The notes: a model not told the origin generated them from the letters alone. DNA of 62,645 nt from Blautia sp. Marseille-P3201T (GCF_900120295.1 NZ_LT635463.1:1-62645), one strand, 5' to 3'. Positions 22,725 to 32,027 are shown, counted from the first letter of the stretch. Program-made: numbers and translations.

Positions 22725-22878
22725 AAATCCGTAGTCATCGACACTGTGGTAATGTGTGTAACCATTTGCCTATGCCAGCGTGGGAAAGTATGTTTATAAT
22801 CTGTGGAAAATCAATTTTCCATGGATTATAAATAAACTTTTCCATGCAGAATAAATGGTTATGCACATTTCCACGGTG
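22725..22878. repeat. 154-bp palindromic repeat, copy a (P4a)
   Basis: AAATCCGTAGTCATCGA is followed by a 137-bp imperfect palindrome running from CACTGTGG to CCACGGTG. The arms contain ATGTGTGTAACCATTT and its partner, and TATAATCTGTGGAAAATC and its partner. A second copy (P4b) lies at 55962-56115 with about 90 percent identity. Differences in one arm are only partly matched in the other. It is probably a miniature inverted-repeat element or a structured site. Confidence 0.75.
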
Positions 22879-23937
22879 CTAAATTTCTAATCCTTTTCCA
22901 GCCCTCATATTTTTTTCTATTCCTATAATCTTGTGTTCAGCAGAAATATTTTGTACGTTTCTTTGCTGTACGATATCCGGATTTTTCATATATTCTTCTA
23001 TTTGGTTTAAATGTTTTCCCATAACTCTATGTATGTGTTCAAAGGAGTCATTCATTCCCCTCTCTATTTCCCTTTTCTGAGCTTCTAACGGCAGCTCTTG
23101 ATACTTTTCCTGCATTTCCTTTTCAAATTGATTGTAGGCATGTTTAAAGTGTCTTCTGCGGGCATCTGTGATTTCTATGCCTAAATAATCCTGAAGCATA
23201 ATGGAAATACAATCTGCCTCATATTCCCGTTGCCCTTCTCCCTTTTCCTTTCCCTCTACACCGTGTTTTTCTATGGCATGTCCCATTTCATGGGATAATG
23301 TAGAAAGCTTTTCTACCCCCTCCAGTTTCTCATTTAATACAATTCCATTCTTATAATAATAACCTTTTAATGATATGGAAGATAAATCCTCTGTTCTTAC
23401 ACTACACTGCAATTCATTTTCCGCATAGCTTTCCAAAGCTGCAATCATTTTATCTGCATCTTCTGAAGCTTGCCCCATATCAAAGTATTTCGGGTACTGC
23501 TCTTTTGGAAAATTTGTTTGTGCAATATCAAAAACATAACCGATTTGAAACCCTTGTTTTACTACCCCTTCCAGCTCCCCTTTTTTATACAAATCCTTTT
23601 CTTCTTTTGTGGCATTCCGCAAGGACACCACAGAACCGTCTTCTCGTTTTAATAAAGTGGATTGTACAGCGTACCAGATTGCAATGCCCTTTTCTCCACG
23701 ATTTACAGATACCCCTTCTTTTTTCCATCCAGCAAACGATTTTACAAAGGTTGCATGAGGATTTTGCTGATAAATAAGAGCAGTATTCCGTTGTGAATAC
23801 TGATGAAAATTTTTTGAAAATCTTAGATATTCTACTATCGTCTCCGGATTTTCCTGATAGGACTTTGCAAATTCTTCCATCTTTTTTCTAGCAAATTCTC
23901 TATTTTCCTCTGCTTTTTGAGACCAATTTTTTTCCAA
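22879..23937 (-). CDS. ArdC-like antirestriction/ImmA-type metallopeptidase protein
   Basis: A 352-aa protein with a TTG start at 23937 behind AGGAGGAATAATA. The N-terminal part (FSKNFHQYSQRNTALIYQQNP, AGWKKEGVSVNRGEKGIAIW) is the ssDNA-binding ArdC-like domain found on conjugative plasmids. The C-terminal part holds the metallopeptidase motif LSHEMGHAIEKHG and the downstream acidic ligand in REYEADCISIML. ArdC proteins protect transferred single-stranded DNA in the new host. It is the last gene of the long leftward transfer operon and ends against palindrome P4a. Confidence 0.87.
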   Translation of the reverse strand: MEKNWSQKAEENREFARKKMEEFAKSYQENPETIVEYLRFSKNFHQYSQRNTALIYQQNPHATFVKSFAGWKKEGVSVNRGEKGIAIWYAVQSTLLKREDGSVVSLRNATKEEKDLYKKGELEGVVKQGFQIGYVFDIAQTNFPKEQYPKYFDMGQASEDADKMIAALESYAENELQCSVRTEDLSSISLKGYYYKNGIVLNEKLEGVEKLSTLSHEMGHAIEKHGVEGKEKGEGQREYEADCISIMLQDYLGIEITDARRRHFKHAYNQFEKEMQEKYQELPLEAQKREIERGMNDSFEHIHRVMGKHLNQIEEYMKNPDIVQQRNVQNISAEHKIIGIEKNMRAGKGLEI

Positions 23938-23939
23938 TA

Positions 23940-24146
23940 TTATTCCTCCTGAAAGCGCTTTAAAATTTCTTGCTGCATAGCTGCATCCAGCTTGTCTAAA
24001 GTTTCTAACTCTGCATCTGTAACACTTCCCACCGGAATTAAATCATTTTCACAGTCAAAAAAATAGAGTTCTCCATATTCCGTTTCTACGATTGCCTTAT
24101 CCCTGTAATATCCAACAATTATATTATCCTTTAAAATTTTTTCCAT
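23940..24146 (-). CDS. Hypothetical 68-aa transfer-operon protein
   Basis: A small acidic protein (IIVGYYRDKAIVETEYGELYFFDCE, then a helical tail ending KRFQEE). The start at 24146 follows AAAGGAAATAGG. It lies three bases from the ArdC-like gene and 18 from the membrane protein upstream, clearly within the operon. No family was recognised. Confidence 0.65.
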   Translation of the reverse strand: MEKILKDNIIVGYYRDKAIVETEYGELYFFDCENDLIPVGSVTDAELETLDKLDAAMQQEILKRFQEE

Positions 24147-24164
24147 TTTTATCCTATTTCCTTT

Positions 24165-24464
24165 CTATAACATCATTCTAATTTGGTTATAAATATCCTG
24201 CAACACGGCAACAAGCTCTACCCTTATTTCCGGATACAAGAGCGTTAATAGACCGATTGCGGCCAACAATAGAATTATTATTGTTGCCGCAATCCTGATT
24301 ACCCCACCTATTACCCGTATAAAAAATTTTATCATGTTATTTTTTTCGACAATCATTATTTCTTTGTTGTCCACCTGATATTTTTTCCTTAAATCTTCTT
24401 GTTTCTGTTGTTCCTCTTTTTCCTTCAGGATATTATCCATAATTCCATTTTTAAGCTTTGCCAT
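24165..24464 (-). CDS. Single-helix membrane protein of the transfer operon
   Basis: A 99-aa protein. ATG 24464 overlaps the end of the upstream gene by 14 bases, which implies coupled translation. A charged N-terminal half (DNILKEKEEQQKQEDLRKKY) is followed by one long hydrophobic segment with IRIAATIIILLLAAIGLLTLL, then a short amphipathic tail. It is probably an inner-membrane component linked to the CpaE-like ATPase encoded just upstream. Confidence 0.65.
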   Translation of the reverse strand: MAKLKNGIMDNILKEKEEQQKQEDLRKKYQVDNKEIMIVEKNNMIKFFIRVIGGVIRIAATIIILLLAAIGLLTLLYPEIRVELVAVLQDIYNQIRMML

Positions 24465-25548
24465 TCTTCTTTTTCCTCTTAAACATATCTCGTATACTCT
24501 TTCTCTGTGGAATATCCTTACTCTTATTATCCAAAGGTATAATATCTTCATAAATGGGAAGATTATCGATTGCAAACTCATACGCTTCCGGAGAATAACA
24601 AGGGAAATATATCCTTTCTTCTTTATCTTTCATGGACTCTTTTAAGCCTTTTCGGTCTGCTTCTGGTACATGGATAAACAAATAATAAATATCTGTATAA
24701 AATTCATTTTCTATCAACGTAGTTGTATAGACTACCTCTGAAACTTTTGCTCCGACACAAGCCAGCCGTATATCTTTTTCCAGATAAGACGTGCGGTTGA
24801 AATTTTGGCTGCCACAAACTCCATAGTCGTAAACATAAAAATCATATCCCAGCTTTAAAATTTCAGAAATTTTATCCTGCCTATAAAAATGATGAACGTT
24901 CATAAAAACTACTTCGCCCATGTCCTCATCTACATTTTCACAATCATAAAAGGCAGCAACATTTTCTACATATCCTGTATCATTCATCTCAATATAACAG
25001 GCTTTATATCCTTTATAGAGCAAGTATTTTACAACCTGTAACGCTTGTGTTGTAGTCCCTATTCGGCTCATCGCACCGGCAACACCAATCAATTTATAGC
25101 TTGCTTCTCGTCTCCGTTCTTCTTCCTGCTCCTGTAACGTAATAATTTCCAATTCTTCAAATCCATTTGCTTCATAATACCCTGCCAAAGCCAGCTCTAA
25201 TTGCTGCTTTATTTCGGATAGCGTTACGCCAATAATAAAATTCTTGATACCAACCTTGCACAGCTCTACCAAAACTTTATTTTTTAACATATATCCTGAT
25301 GCGTAAATAATCACTGTTGCATTATTACAGTTGCGAATTGTAATAATTTGTTTTGCAATTTCTTCAGCTGAGTCCAAATATTGCTGAATATCAAAAATCA
25401 TATACTCTACACCCTGATGCTCCAAAATCTCGGTCTTCTGTAATTCTATCCGGCTGTTTGATTTTACATAGGCAAATTCTTTTCCTTTTTTTTCTGCGAT
25501 TTCTTCCGCAAAATAACCTTTTTCTGCTGAACCAATAAATATAATCAT
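24451..25548 (-). CDS. CpaE/ParA-like ATPase with receiver-like N-terminus
   Basis: A 365-aa protein. Residues 1-125 resemble a receiver-type fold without a clear phospho-acceptor. Residues about 150-365 form a ParA/MinD-like domain in which the P-loop reads GVAGAMSRIGTTTQAL, so the usual KGGxGKT lysines are not retained. CYIEMND and YDFYVYDYGV take the place of the A' and Walker B motifs. CpaE proteins position pilus or secretion machines. The altered P-loop suggests a scaffold rather than an active ATPase. It is transcribed within the conjugation operon. Confidence 0.68.
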   Translation of the reverse strand: MIIFIGSAEKGYFAEEIAEKKGKEFAYVKSNSRIELQKTEILEHQGVEYMIFDIQQYLDSAEEIAKQIITIRNCNNATVIIYASGYMLKNKVLVELCKVGIKNFIIGVTLSEIKQQLELALAGYYEANGFEELEIITLQEQEEERRREASYKLIGVAGAMSRIGTTTQALQVVKYLLYKGYKACYIEMNDTGYVENVAAFYDCENVDEDMGEVVFMNVHHFYRQDKISEILKLGYDFYVYDYGVCGSQNFNRTSYLEKDIRLACVGAKVSEVVYTTTLIENEFYTDIYYLFIHVPEADRKGLKESMKDKEERIYFPCYSPEAYEFAIDNLPIYEDIIPLDNKSKDIPQRKSIRDMFKRKKKNGKA

Positions 25549-25560
25549 ATTTCCCTCTAG

Positions 25561-26655
25561 CTAAAATCTTAAATTTTGAATTGTTCCATACATCTGCGCC
25601 TCCTGATAGGCTTCGTTCCAATCTGTTTCTTCCTTTACCGGGAGACGTTCTATAATTTCCGCTTCAATTTTTCGGCACTGCAAGGCTTCTCTTATCTTTT
25701 CTACACTTAAATGCCCTGCATAGTCATTATCTACGGCTATATAGACTTTCTTCTTCGGTTTCCTTAATAAATGGTTTATGAGTGCTTCGTATTTGCATGA
25801 ACCACACAAAAAGAGATAATCGTATGCTTTAAAATCCCTTCCCTGCTTTTTTAAAAGACTCATGATGCTCATACCATCAATCACGCTTTCTGCAATAATA
25901 AGGTTTTCTGCATCAAAGTTTAAATAAAATCCATATTCATAATTACTTCCCATGCAGTCTCCAATGTATTTTCTTTCTGTATTTGTCCCTCTTAAAAAAC
26001 CATATACCGGAGCTTTGCTGTCGTCATATCCTACAAAGACACAATTTCCATAAACATCCTGATAAAGCATCTGTTCATCGACAAAAAATTGAACTACTTC
26101 TTTATCAAGCATACGAATTTTTGTAAGATAAGCAAATACACGTCTCATATTATCTACTCTTTTTGGAAGCTGCAGCTTAACATTCTCAGTCTCCTGCTTC
26201 TTCCATGTCTGTTTTTCTCTTGCCGGTCCTTGCTTTATGCTTCTTTGTACTCTATTTGTAAAATAAGTGAGAGCCTCGTGCATATCCATATTGGCAAACA
26301 TCACCGCAAAATCAATCACATCCCCACCGGCGCCGATTGCACTACCAGCACCCGGATGGGAATTTCGCCAGAAACGTTTCTTTTGTGGATCAATTCGAAC
26401 ACTGTCATATTCTTCCAGCGTAAAATATCTGCCTATTCTTCTTACGTGATATCCCAGTTCCTGTGCAAAGTCCTGAATATCGATTTCCTCTATAATCCGA
26501 TCACGAATATCGTTATCTCTTTTTTTATAAAATTCATATTTATGCTGGTTGATAAAAGCGACAACCGCTCTGCGGTCTGTCATATTCGGTAATTCAATAT
26601 TCAGATATCTTGCCATATCCTCTACAAAATCAATCTGTTTCTGGCTTGGTAGCAT
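25561..26655 (-). CDS. DUF3991/TOPRIM-domain protein
   Basis: A 364-aa protein. An N-terminal helical part (KQIDFVEDMARYLNIELPN) precedes a zinc-less primase-like region with HPGAGSAIGAGGDVIDFAVMFANM. VYGFLRGTN leads into a TOPRIM fold with LIIAESVIDGMSI (catalytic Glu) and VYIAVDNDYAG (Asp-x-Asp-like pair). Such proteins are encoded on many Firmicutes conjugative elements. They are thought to act on transferred DNA as primase- or nicking-like enzymes. The gene lies in the transfer operon behind GGAGTAGG. Confidence 0.83.
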   Translation of the reverse strand: MLPSQKQIDFVEDMARYLNIELPNMTDRRAVVAFINQHKYEFYKKRDNDIRDRIIEEIDIQDFAQELGYHVRRIGRYFTLEEYDSVRIDPQKKRFWRNSHPGAGSAIGAGGDVIDFAVMFANMDMHEALTYFTNRVQRSIKQGPAREKQTWKKQETENVKLQLPKRVDNMRRVFAYLTKIRMLDKEVVQFFVDEQMLYQDVYGNCVFVGYDDSKAPVYGFLRGTNTERKYIGDCMGSNYEYGFYLNFDAENLIIAESVIDGMSIMSLLKKQGRDFKAYDYLFLCGSCKYEALINHLLRKPKKKVYIAVDNDYAGHLSVEKIREALQCRKIEAEIIERLPVKEETDWNEAYQEAQMYGTIQNLRF

Positions 26656-26660
26656 AATTC

Positions 26661-27470
26661 CTACTCCTGTTCTCCCTGCTTATATTCTTCTATTTTCTTA
26701 TTATGTTCTTCTATTTTTGCCTCATATTCTGTAATCTCACTATCGAAATCTGCAATCGCTTCCTGATATGCAACAATATCCGCTTCTAGCTGCTGTATCA
26801 AGATATCCGTATTTAACTGTTCTTCTTCGGTTTGATACTTCTTAGCACCCAGCAAAGAGTTGATACGTTCGTTCGCATTGTTTATTTTTGTTTCCTGTTC
26901 TGCAATCGCATTTCTGTTTTCTTCTATTTTTGCTTCACATTCTGCAATATCCATTTCTTCCCTGTTAATTAGATATTGCTGCTCCGAATGATCTTTAATT
27001 TCTTCCACATGATTTACAGCTTTTTTGTTTGTAAAATATTTTAACATTTCTTCTGCATCCTGTGTAAGTTTAATTCGAAAAGAGATTTCTTTAAATTTAT
27101 CCGGAACATTGTTGATCCGGATAATCGTAAGATTATCTGCTTCATAGATTTTTTCTACTTCCAGCTTCCCTTCCTTTCGATCTACGGCTTCATAATACAA
27201 ATTTTCAATCCCATCCGTACTGTGATTTAAAATTTGAAACTCCAATTCCATCATCTTTTGCTTCGGCGCATAATCCCAGCGTTTCAAGGTAAAATCACGA
27301 TCTGCAAAAGTTGTTGTTGTTCCTATTGGTGTAGCCTGTATCAATTTTCCGTCTTTCGGAAACCATTCCTTTGACGTAAAAAATGCAATCAGAAGAACTA
27401 TATATACTACAACAAATCCTTCTAAAAACACACTTTTTCCCAAATGTATCCTTTTCAGTTGTTTTTTCAT
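26661..27470 (-). CDS. Membrane-anchored protein with C-terminal coiled coil
   Basis: A 269-aa protein. A membrane segment with FVVVYIVLLIAFFTS lies at about residues 18-36. A beta-rich extracytoplasmic domain follows to about 150. A long coiled coil (IAECEAKIEENRNAIAEQE onward, repeated EAKIEE/EIEEYK heptads) makes up the rest. This is the shape of a transfer-channel or wall-spanning component. No family was recognised. It lies between the sortase/pilus genes and the TOPRIM gene. Confidence 0.7.
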   Translation of the reverse strand: MKKQLKRIHLGKSVFLEGFVVVYIVLLIAFFTSKEWFPKDGKLIQATPIGTTTTFADRDFTLKRWDYAPKQKMMELEFQILNHSTDGIENLYYEAVDRKEGKLEVEKIYEADNLTIIRINNVPDKFKEISFRIKLTQDAEEMLKYFTNKKAVNHVEEIKDHSEQQYLINREEMDIAECEAKIEENRNAIAEQETKINNANERINSLLGAKKYQTEEEQLNTDILIQQLEADIVAYQEAIADFDSEITEYEAKIEEHNKKIEEYKQGEQE

Positions 27471-27487
27471 TATCTTCTTCCTTAGTC

Positions 27488-27727
27488 TTATAAATAATTC
27501 TGAAAAATCTCCTTCATAAAAAGAGGATGTAAATCTTTATCGATATAATAAATAGGCTTCCCAGAAAGAATAAGTTTTTTTCTTTCTTCTCTACTCACCG
27601 TGCCAATACATAGGATATCTGTTGCATCCTGCATTGCAGAGGATGTGTAAATAAAATACTTCCTTAATTTTTTTATATAGTCTTCTTTCTTATTTTCACC
27701 ACAGTATATATAATATTTTTTCTGCAT
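27488..27727 (-). CDS. Hypothetical 79-aa protein in the pilus/transfer operon
   Basis: A start at ATG 27727 gives a 79-aa protein that begins after the sortase B gene. The longer frame from 27853 would overlap the sortase gene by about 80 bases and is less likely. KKYYIYCGENKKEDYIKKL and TDILCIGTVSREERKKLIL suggest an alpha/beta fold. There is no signal peptide. The function is unknown. Confidence 0.5.
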   Translation of the reverse strand: MQKKYYIYCGENKKEDYIKKLRKYFIYTSSAMQDATDILCIGTVSREERKKLILSGKPIYYIDKDLHPLFMKEIFQNYL

Positions 27728-27774
27728 TTCTCTTTGCAGGACGCTTCTGTTCCCGCTTTCCTTTCTTTGTATCT

Positions 27775-28536
27775 TTACTGCAATACAAATTTTTCTTTCT
27801 TTAAAGCAAAATTTAACACTAGTCTGTGTGTCCCACCAGCTCTGCCATGACACGTTGCCAGTGTAAAAATTTGTGCCGGTTCTTTTTCTTCATCTGAAGT
27901 TTCCAAATCAACGAAACTTCTTTTTTCTAAATTGCTTATAATTTCTTCTGCCTTGCTGCGTTCCCATGTTTTTTCTTCCAGCTCAAAGATTTCATCTGTA
28001 TTTTCACATTGAAAAACCGAAATCAACTCTAATTCCTTCGTTCTCTCTTTTGTATAAAAATAAGCTGTTCGGTGAGATGCAGCATACTCCGTATCTCTAT
28101 ACTTTTTCAGACCACCAAACATTTGTCCGGAAATCATGTTATGCCCGTATAAGCAAACATGGAAATCCTGATTTAATTCCACATTCTGAAAGGCAAAGAT
28201 AGAGCCTAAAGCACTTGCTTTTCCTCGAAAATCCTTTTTTAAATATTCCTGATCCGTATCTCCTATCAGCACAGGATAATCTACCTTTGTTTCCGGTATA
28301 TAAAGCCAGCCGCTAATCTCACTATTAACCTTTTCTAATGCTTCAAAGTCAATGTATCGATTAAATGGATCATCTGCATCCACTTCTTCCTGATTACCGG
28401 CTGGGACTTTTACAACCTGTTCCTTTAAGGTTTCACTATTTTCTTCTGCATTTAAAAACAGCAATAGCTCTTTTAGCCCTAATGCCACAAACAGGAAAAG
28501 GCAGCATGTCAATATTACATTTATCAGCTTTTTCAT
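27775..28536 (-). CDS. srtB: Class B sortase
   Basis: A 253-aa membrane-anchored transpeptidase. An N-terminal signal anchor is followed by ISGWLYIPETKVDYPVLIG and the class B pattern around the catalytic His (VCLYGHNMISGQMFGGL). The catalytic Cys is in FTLATCHG and the Arg in GTHRLVLNF. Class B sortases attach selected proteins, and in pilus clusters the pilus base, to the wall. Its start overlaps the stop of the minor pilin (ATGA), so the two are co-translated. Here it probably serves the adjacent pilins. Confidence 0.92.
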   Translation of the reverse strand: MKKLINVILTCCLFLFVALGLKELLLFLNAEENSETLKEQVVKVPAGNQEEVDADDPFNRYIDFEALEKVNSEISGWLYIPETKVDYPVLIGDTDQEYLKKDFRGKASALGSIFAFQNVELNQDFHVCLYGHNMISGQMFGGLKKYRDTEYAASHRTAYFYTKERTKELELISVFQCENTDEIFELEEKTWERSKAEEIISNLEKRSFVDLETSDEEKEPAQIFTLATCHGRAGGTHRLVLNFALKKEKFVLQ

Positions 28537-29270
28537 TCTTTTTTCTTTGTTTTTTTCGTTCCTACATTAAGGGCTACCAAAAGCAATACAATAATCAATG
28601 CTCCGGCAAAATATTTCAAAATAGGACTGTCTAATCCGGTTTGCGGAGCTCCCGGTCTTCCGGGAGAGTCCGTTGTAATCCTTCCCGGTTCTGGTTCATG
28701 TTTCGGAATTACCTTAATGTCATAGTTCATTTCTCCCTCTGCTTCATCAAAGGTTGGAATGGAAATCAGAAATGGGGTTACTTTTTCATATTTTGCCGTA
28801 TTCGTAGCCTCTAAAAAATATACACCCACCGGTAAATCTTGAAAGCAGAGCTTTCCATCTTTATCTGTCAACAACACTTTTTCTGCTGAAAAATCTAAAG
28901 CAGCCAGCTTCTCCGCAGCTTCTTCCATGTCTTTTGCTGACTCGATTGCATTTAAGTCAATACCTGAAGCAGAGAACTCATCTTTCATTACATATTCTCC
29001 CTTCACGATTTCTCCTACTTTGGTACAGGAAAATTCTACCTTTTCCCTTGATGTACCTTTTCTTCCTTCTGTCAGCTCTACGCTAATGCTGCCTTTTCCT
29101 TCTACATTTACCTTTTCCAGTTCTTTTTCATCCATGAGGGAGTTTTCGCCTTCTGTTCCTTCGTGGTTTACCAAAGCATTACTGTCATTTGCGTATACTT
29201 GTATACTAAATGCAAATAAAAGGATTGCAGTTAGACATAGCAGAATTTTACTTCTCATTCTTTTTCTCAT
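28533..29270 (-). CDS. Minor pilin / SpaA-type pilus base protein
   Basis: A 245-aa secreted protein. It has a signal peptide (LLCLTAILLFAFSIQVYA), a SpaA-like beta domain with GKLCFQDLPVGVYFLEAT, then a proline-rich hinge. The sorting signal APQTGLDS is followed by a hydrophobic segment and a KKTKKKE tail. The motif is PQTG rather than LPxTG. This suits recognition by the class B sortase encoded next to it and a role as the pilus base. It overlaps the class C sortase gene upstream by 23 bases and starts at 29270 behind AGGAGG. Confidence 0.87.
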   Translation of the reverse strand: MRKRMRSKILLCLTAILLFAFSIQVYANDSNALVNHEGTEGENSLMDEKELEKVNVEGKGSISVELTEGRKGTSREKVEFSCTKVGEIVKGEYVMKDEFSASGIDLNAIESAKDMEEAAEKLAALDFSAEKVLLTDKDGKLCFQDLPVGVYFLEATNTAKYEKVTPFLISIPTFDEAEGEMNYDIKVIPKHEPEPGRITTDSPGRPGAPQTGLDSPILKYFAGALIIVLLLVALNVGTKKTKKKE

Positions 29271-30081
29271 ATCTCGTCCTCCTAAAAAAAGAAATTGATC
29301 CGGCTACAATAAAAATAAACGGCAACAGCAAAAAGAAAATTTCCCGAAAAGATGGTAATTTTTTCTCAATACTGTCATATTCCACTTTTTCATAGGGAAC
29401 TCGTTCCCCTGTTACAATCAATCTCTGTGTGTTAATCCCATAAGGGGTACAGGTTATTAAGGTACATAAATCCTTTTCCGGTAAAATTTCCAGCAGCTCT
29501 GCTTCCTCCGGTTCTACTACTTCTATTTCGGTAATGCGGTATGCTAAAGTTTCCCCACATGTACTGATAAAAAAAAGATCGTCTTTTTCCAACTCATCCA
29601 GCCTTGTAAACAGTTTAGAATTTGGCAATCCCCTGTGTCCGGTAAGAATACATCTCGTATTATTCCCGCCCACGGGAAGGCTGCTGTCCTGAAAATGTCC
29701 CACACCACTTGCTAATACTTCCTCTGACGTTCCGTGATAAATTGGAATATCTACGTTAATTTTCGGAATTTCAATGCTTCCCATTACCCCTGTTCCTGAA
29801 AGATTTAATAGATTTTCATAATTTTCTTCACTTAAAATCCCATTCTGCAAGTCTCCAATGCTTGCCCCCTGTGTCTGGAACAGCATATCATTATACTCAG
29901 ATGCTTTTGCTATTGCATCCTGTATCTGGCTTTTATCCTCCGCTTCAATGCTGCCCTGATAAGTAGCGACAGCATCTTTTTGATGCTGCCGCTCTATCAT
30001 GCTACTTACCAGAGGATAAGATACGAGAAGCAGACCTATGATAAAAATAATCTTATTCCATATCTTTTTTTGCTTCTTCAT
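29248..30081 (-). CDS. srtC: Class C (pilin-polymerising) sortase
   Basis: A 277-aa protein with an N-terminal and a C-terminal membrane segment, as is standard for class C. MGSIEIPKINVDIPIYHGT leads to LTGHRGLPNSKLF (catalytic His) and CTLITCTPYGINTQRLIV (Cys and Arg). A lid is expected before residue 100; a DPW/DPF lid motif is not obvious. The enzyme joins pilin subunits covalently by isopeptide bonds. It follows the major pilin gene by 18 bases. Confidence 0.93.
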   Translation of the reverse strand: MKKQKKIWNKIIFIIGLLLVSYPLVSSMIERQHQKDAVATYQGSIEAEDKSQIQDAIAKASEYNDMLFQTQGASIGDLQNGILSEENYENLLNLSGTGVMGSIEIPKINVDIPIYHGTSEEVLASGVGHFQDSSLPVGGNNTRCILTGHRGLPNSKLFTRLDELEKDDLFFISTCGETLAYRITEIEVVEPEEAELLEILPEKDLCTLITCTPYGINTQRLIVTGERVPYEKVEYDSIEKKLPSFREIFFLLLPFIFIVAGSISFFRRTRYEKKNEK

Positions 30082-30099
30082 TTTCCCTCTGATATCATC

Positions 30100-32010
30100 C
30101 TATTCTTCTTCTTTTTTGCTACGTTTTCTGTTAGATACGATTACACCGCCCATTAGCGCTGCTCCGGCACAAACAATTACCAGCATAGCAGAAGAACCGG
30201 TGATCGGAAGTTTCTTGCCAACCTCATTGATTACCTTAATATCCAAGTTACCCTGATTTACGTCTGTATGAAGGTTGATATCTTCGTCTTTAAATGCACC
30301 ATTGTAGAAGGATTTAATATGCGCTGTACCTTCCAGCTTCTTCAGTGTCTTTTCTGTTGCACCGTCTCCCTTGACATAGCTGTTTCTGTCTGTGGTATAA
30401 GTCGGTTTTACGTTAATCACAATCGGATCAAGCAATGGTCTATATCCATCCGGCGCATCTGTTTCCTTCAGGTAATAAGTACCCTGATCCAAACCATAGA
30501 TTTTGAAGATACCGTTTGCATCAGACACCATCTCAACAGCATCCTGTGGCGCTGTTCCGCCGGTATGGTCTGTGCCTCCCACAGAGTCACGGTTTATTAC
30601 CACATATCCGCCCTGTCCCTGATTTGGATTTTTCTTTACATAAACCTCATTCTTACATTCCTTATCACTGTAAAGACGGAATTTCGCATCCTGAAGCACT
30701 TTATCGTGGTTATTGGTTTTTAATCCGTCCACTTCAAAGGTAAAGCATACAACCGTATCCCATGGTGTAAAGCCTGTCTCTCCCTTTCCGTTGGAGTCTG
30801 CATCATTGGAAAACTCTAAGCGGACATCATTTTCAAAGCCCGGTCTTCCGGTATCCAATGCAGCCAGATCATTTAAAGTTGCTTCGCATTTTAAAGTAAC
30901 GGTTAAGCCGGTATAATCATTTTCCTGATTGTTGTTCATTTTATTAAATTCACGGTCTACAATCTTTTTGATATCCATGACTTCCACTTTGAAGGTATCG
31001 CCGGAGCCGTCCTGCGGCTTTTCTGTTAAAACATACTCATCGTCCTTCAGCTTATAGCTTTTGCCGTCTTTGCTGTTAATCACGATTTCCATTTTTGCTT
31101 TGTCTGCATGGAAGGTCAGCGCCTCATCCATTTTGTCGTGCCATGCGTAGTAATAAGTGTCATATCCATTCATATTCGGGATGGTAGACTCAAATTTGTA
31201 TGGTACAGTCTGTCCGATTTCGTAGTCACCGATATCATTCCAGCCATCATTTTTAATGGCATCCTTGTTATCGTCTTCCTGAATTTTCTTTGTAATCTTA
31301 GGATAATCGGATTTGATGTTTACCTGTGCATCCGGATTAGCGGTATTTACCATACAAAGAGAGGAGGCAAACCACTGTTCTCCGTTTTCATCTGCCTTTG
31401 ATAATTCGTCCACTACATAATATCCGTATACCAGACCTGTAATAGATATGGAATTATCTGATTTTGTAGACTGTACGGTAACAATTTCTCCGGATTTATT
31501 TTCTTTCTTAATCTGTGTTCTTACATCTTCCACGAAGTAGCGGAAGTCACTGTATCTTCCTTCCAATTCCTGCGGTGTATCTACCCCTTCTACCGGATTG
31601 GAGTTTAAGGTCTGGATATAGTCAATCGCCATATATTCTGTCACATCTGCCGGTCTTAACTGCGTTCCGTTCTTTTTATTTAACGCATTGGCTACGACTG
31701 TCTGAATGGCATTGGCAAATTCTGGGTTGAAGGTATAGTTGATGGACTCTCCGTCTTTGGAATTTTCTGCATTGAACAGCTGGAAAATCTCGAATTTCTT
31801 TCCTACTAAGGACTGACCTTCATTTCCATTGATGTTAATGCTTGCAGAACCCTTTCCAAAATCCAAAACACCGTTTACTACCTGATTTCCCTGTGCAGCT
31901 TCCATTTCCTCTGCATAAACCGGTGTCAATGCACTTCCTGCCATAGAGGTTGTTGCTGTTGCTACTACCAATCCCATCATCATCATTGCTTTAAAAATCT
32001 TGTTCTTCAT
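30100..32010 (-). CDS. Major pilin (SpaA/SpaH-type backbone)
   Basis: A 636-aa secreted protein. ATG 32010 is used because GGGG-rich ribosome-site sequence precedes it and a signal peptide (MMMMGLVVATATTSMAGSA) begins there; the frame extends upstream to 32097. The pilin motif region is DYPKITKKIQ, whose Lys would be joined by the class C sortase. Cna-B/SpaA-like domains with an E-box (GTYYLKETDAPDGYRPL) suggest self-forming isopeptide bonds. The C-terminus is KLPITGSSAML plus a hydrophobic segment and a RKRSKK tail. It forms the pilus shaft on the cell surface. Confidence 0.92.
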   Translation of the reverse strand: MKNKIFKAMMMMGLVVATATTSMAGSALTPVYAEEMEAAQGNQVVNGVLDFGKGSASININGNEGQSLVGKKFEIFQLFNAENSKDGESINYTFNPEFANAIQTVVANALNKKNGTQLRPADVTEYMAIDYIQTLNSNPVEGVDTPQELEGRYSDFRYFVEDVRTQIKKENKSGEIVTVQSTKSDNSISITGLVYGYYVVDELSKADENGEQWFASSLCMVNTANPDAQVNIKSDYPKITKKIQEDDNKDAIKNDGWNDIGDYEIGQTVPYKFESTIPNMNGYDTYYYAWHDKMDEALTFHADKAKMEIVINSKDGKSYKLKDDEYVLTEKPQDGSGDTFKVEVMDIKKIVDREFNKMNNNQENDYTGLTVTLKCEATLNDLAALDTGRPGFENDVRLEFSNDADSNGKGETGFTPWDTVVCFTFEVDGLKTNNHDKVLQDAKFRLYSDKECKNEVYVKKNPNQGQGGYVVINRDSVGGTDHTGGTAPQDAVEMVSDANGIFKIYGLDQGTYYLKETDAPDGYRPLLDPIVINVKPTYTTDRNSYVKGDGATEKTLKKLEGTAHIKSFYNGAFKDEDINLHTDVNQGNLDIKVINEVGKKLPITGSSAMLVIVCAGAALMGGVIVSNRKRSKKEEE

Positions 32011-32027
32011 TGTTTTTCCCCTTTCTT

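Noticed and set aside
22742-22878. Integron attC site
   Set aside because: No integron integrase is present and the core RYYYAAC/GTTRRRY boxes are not at the palindrome ends.
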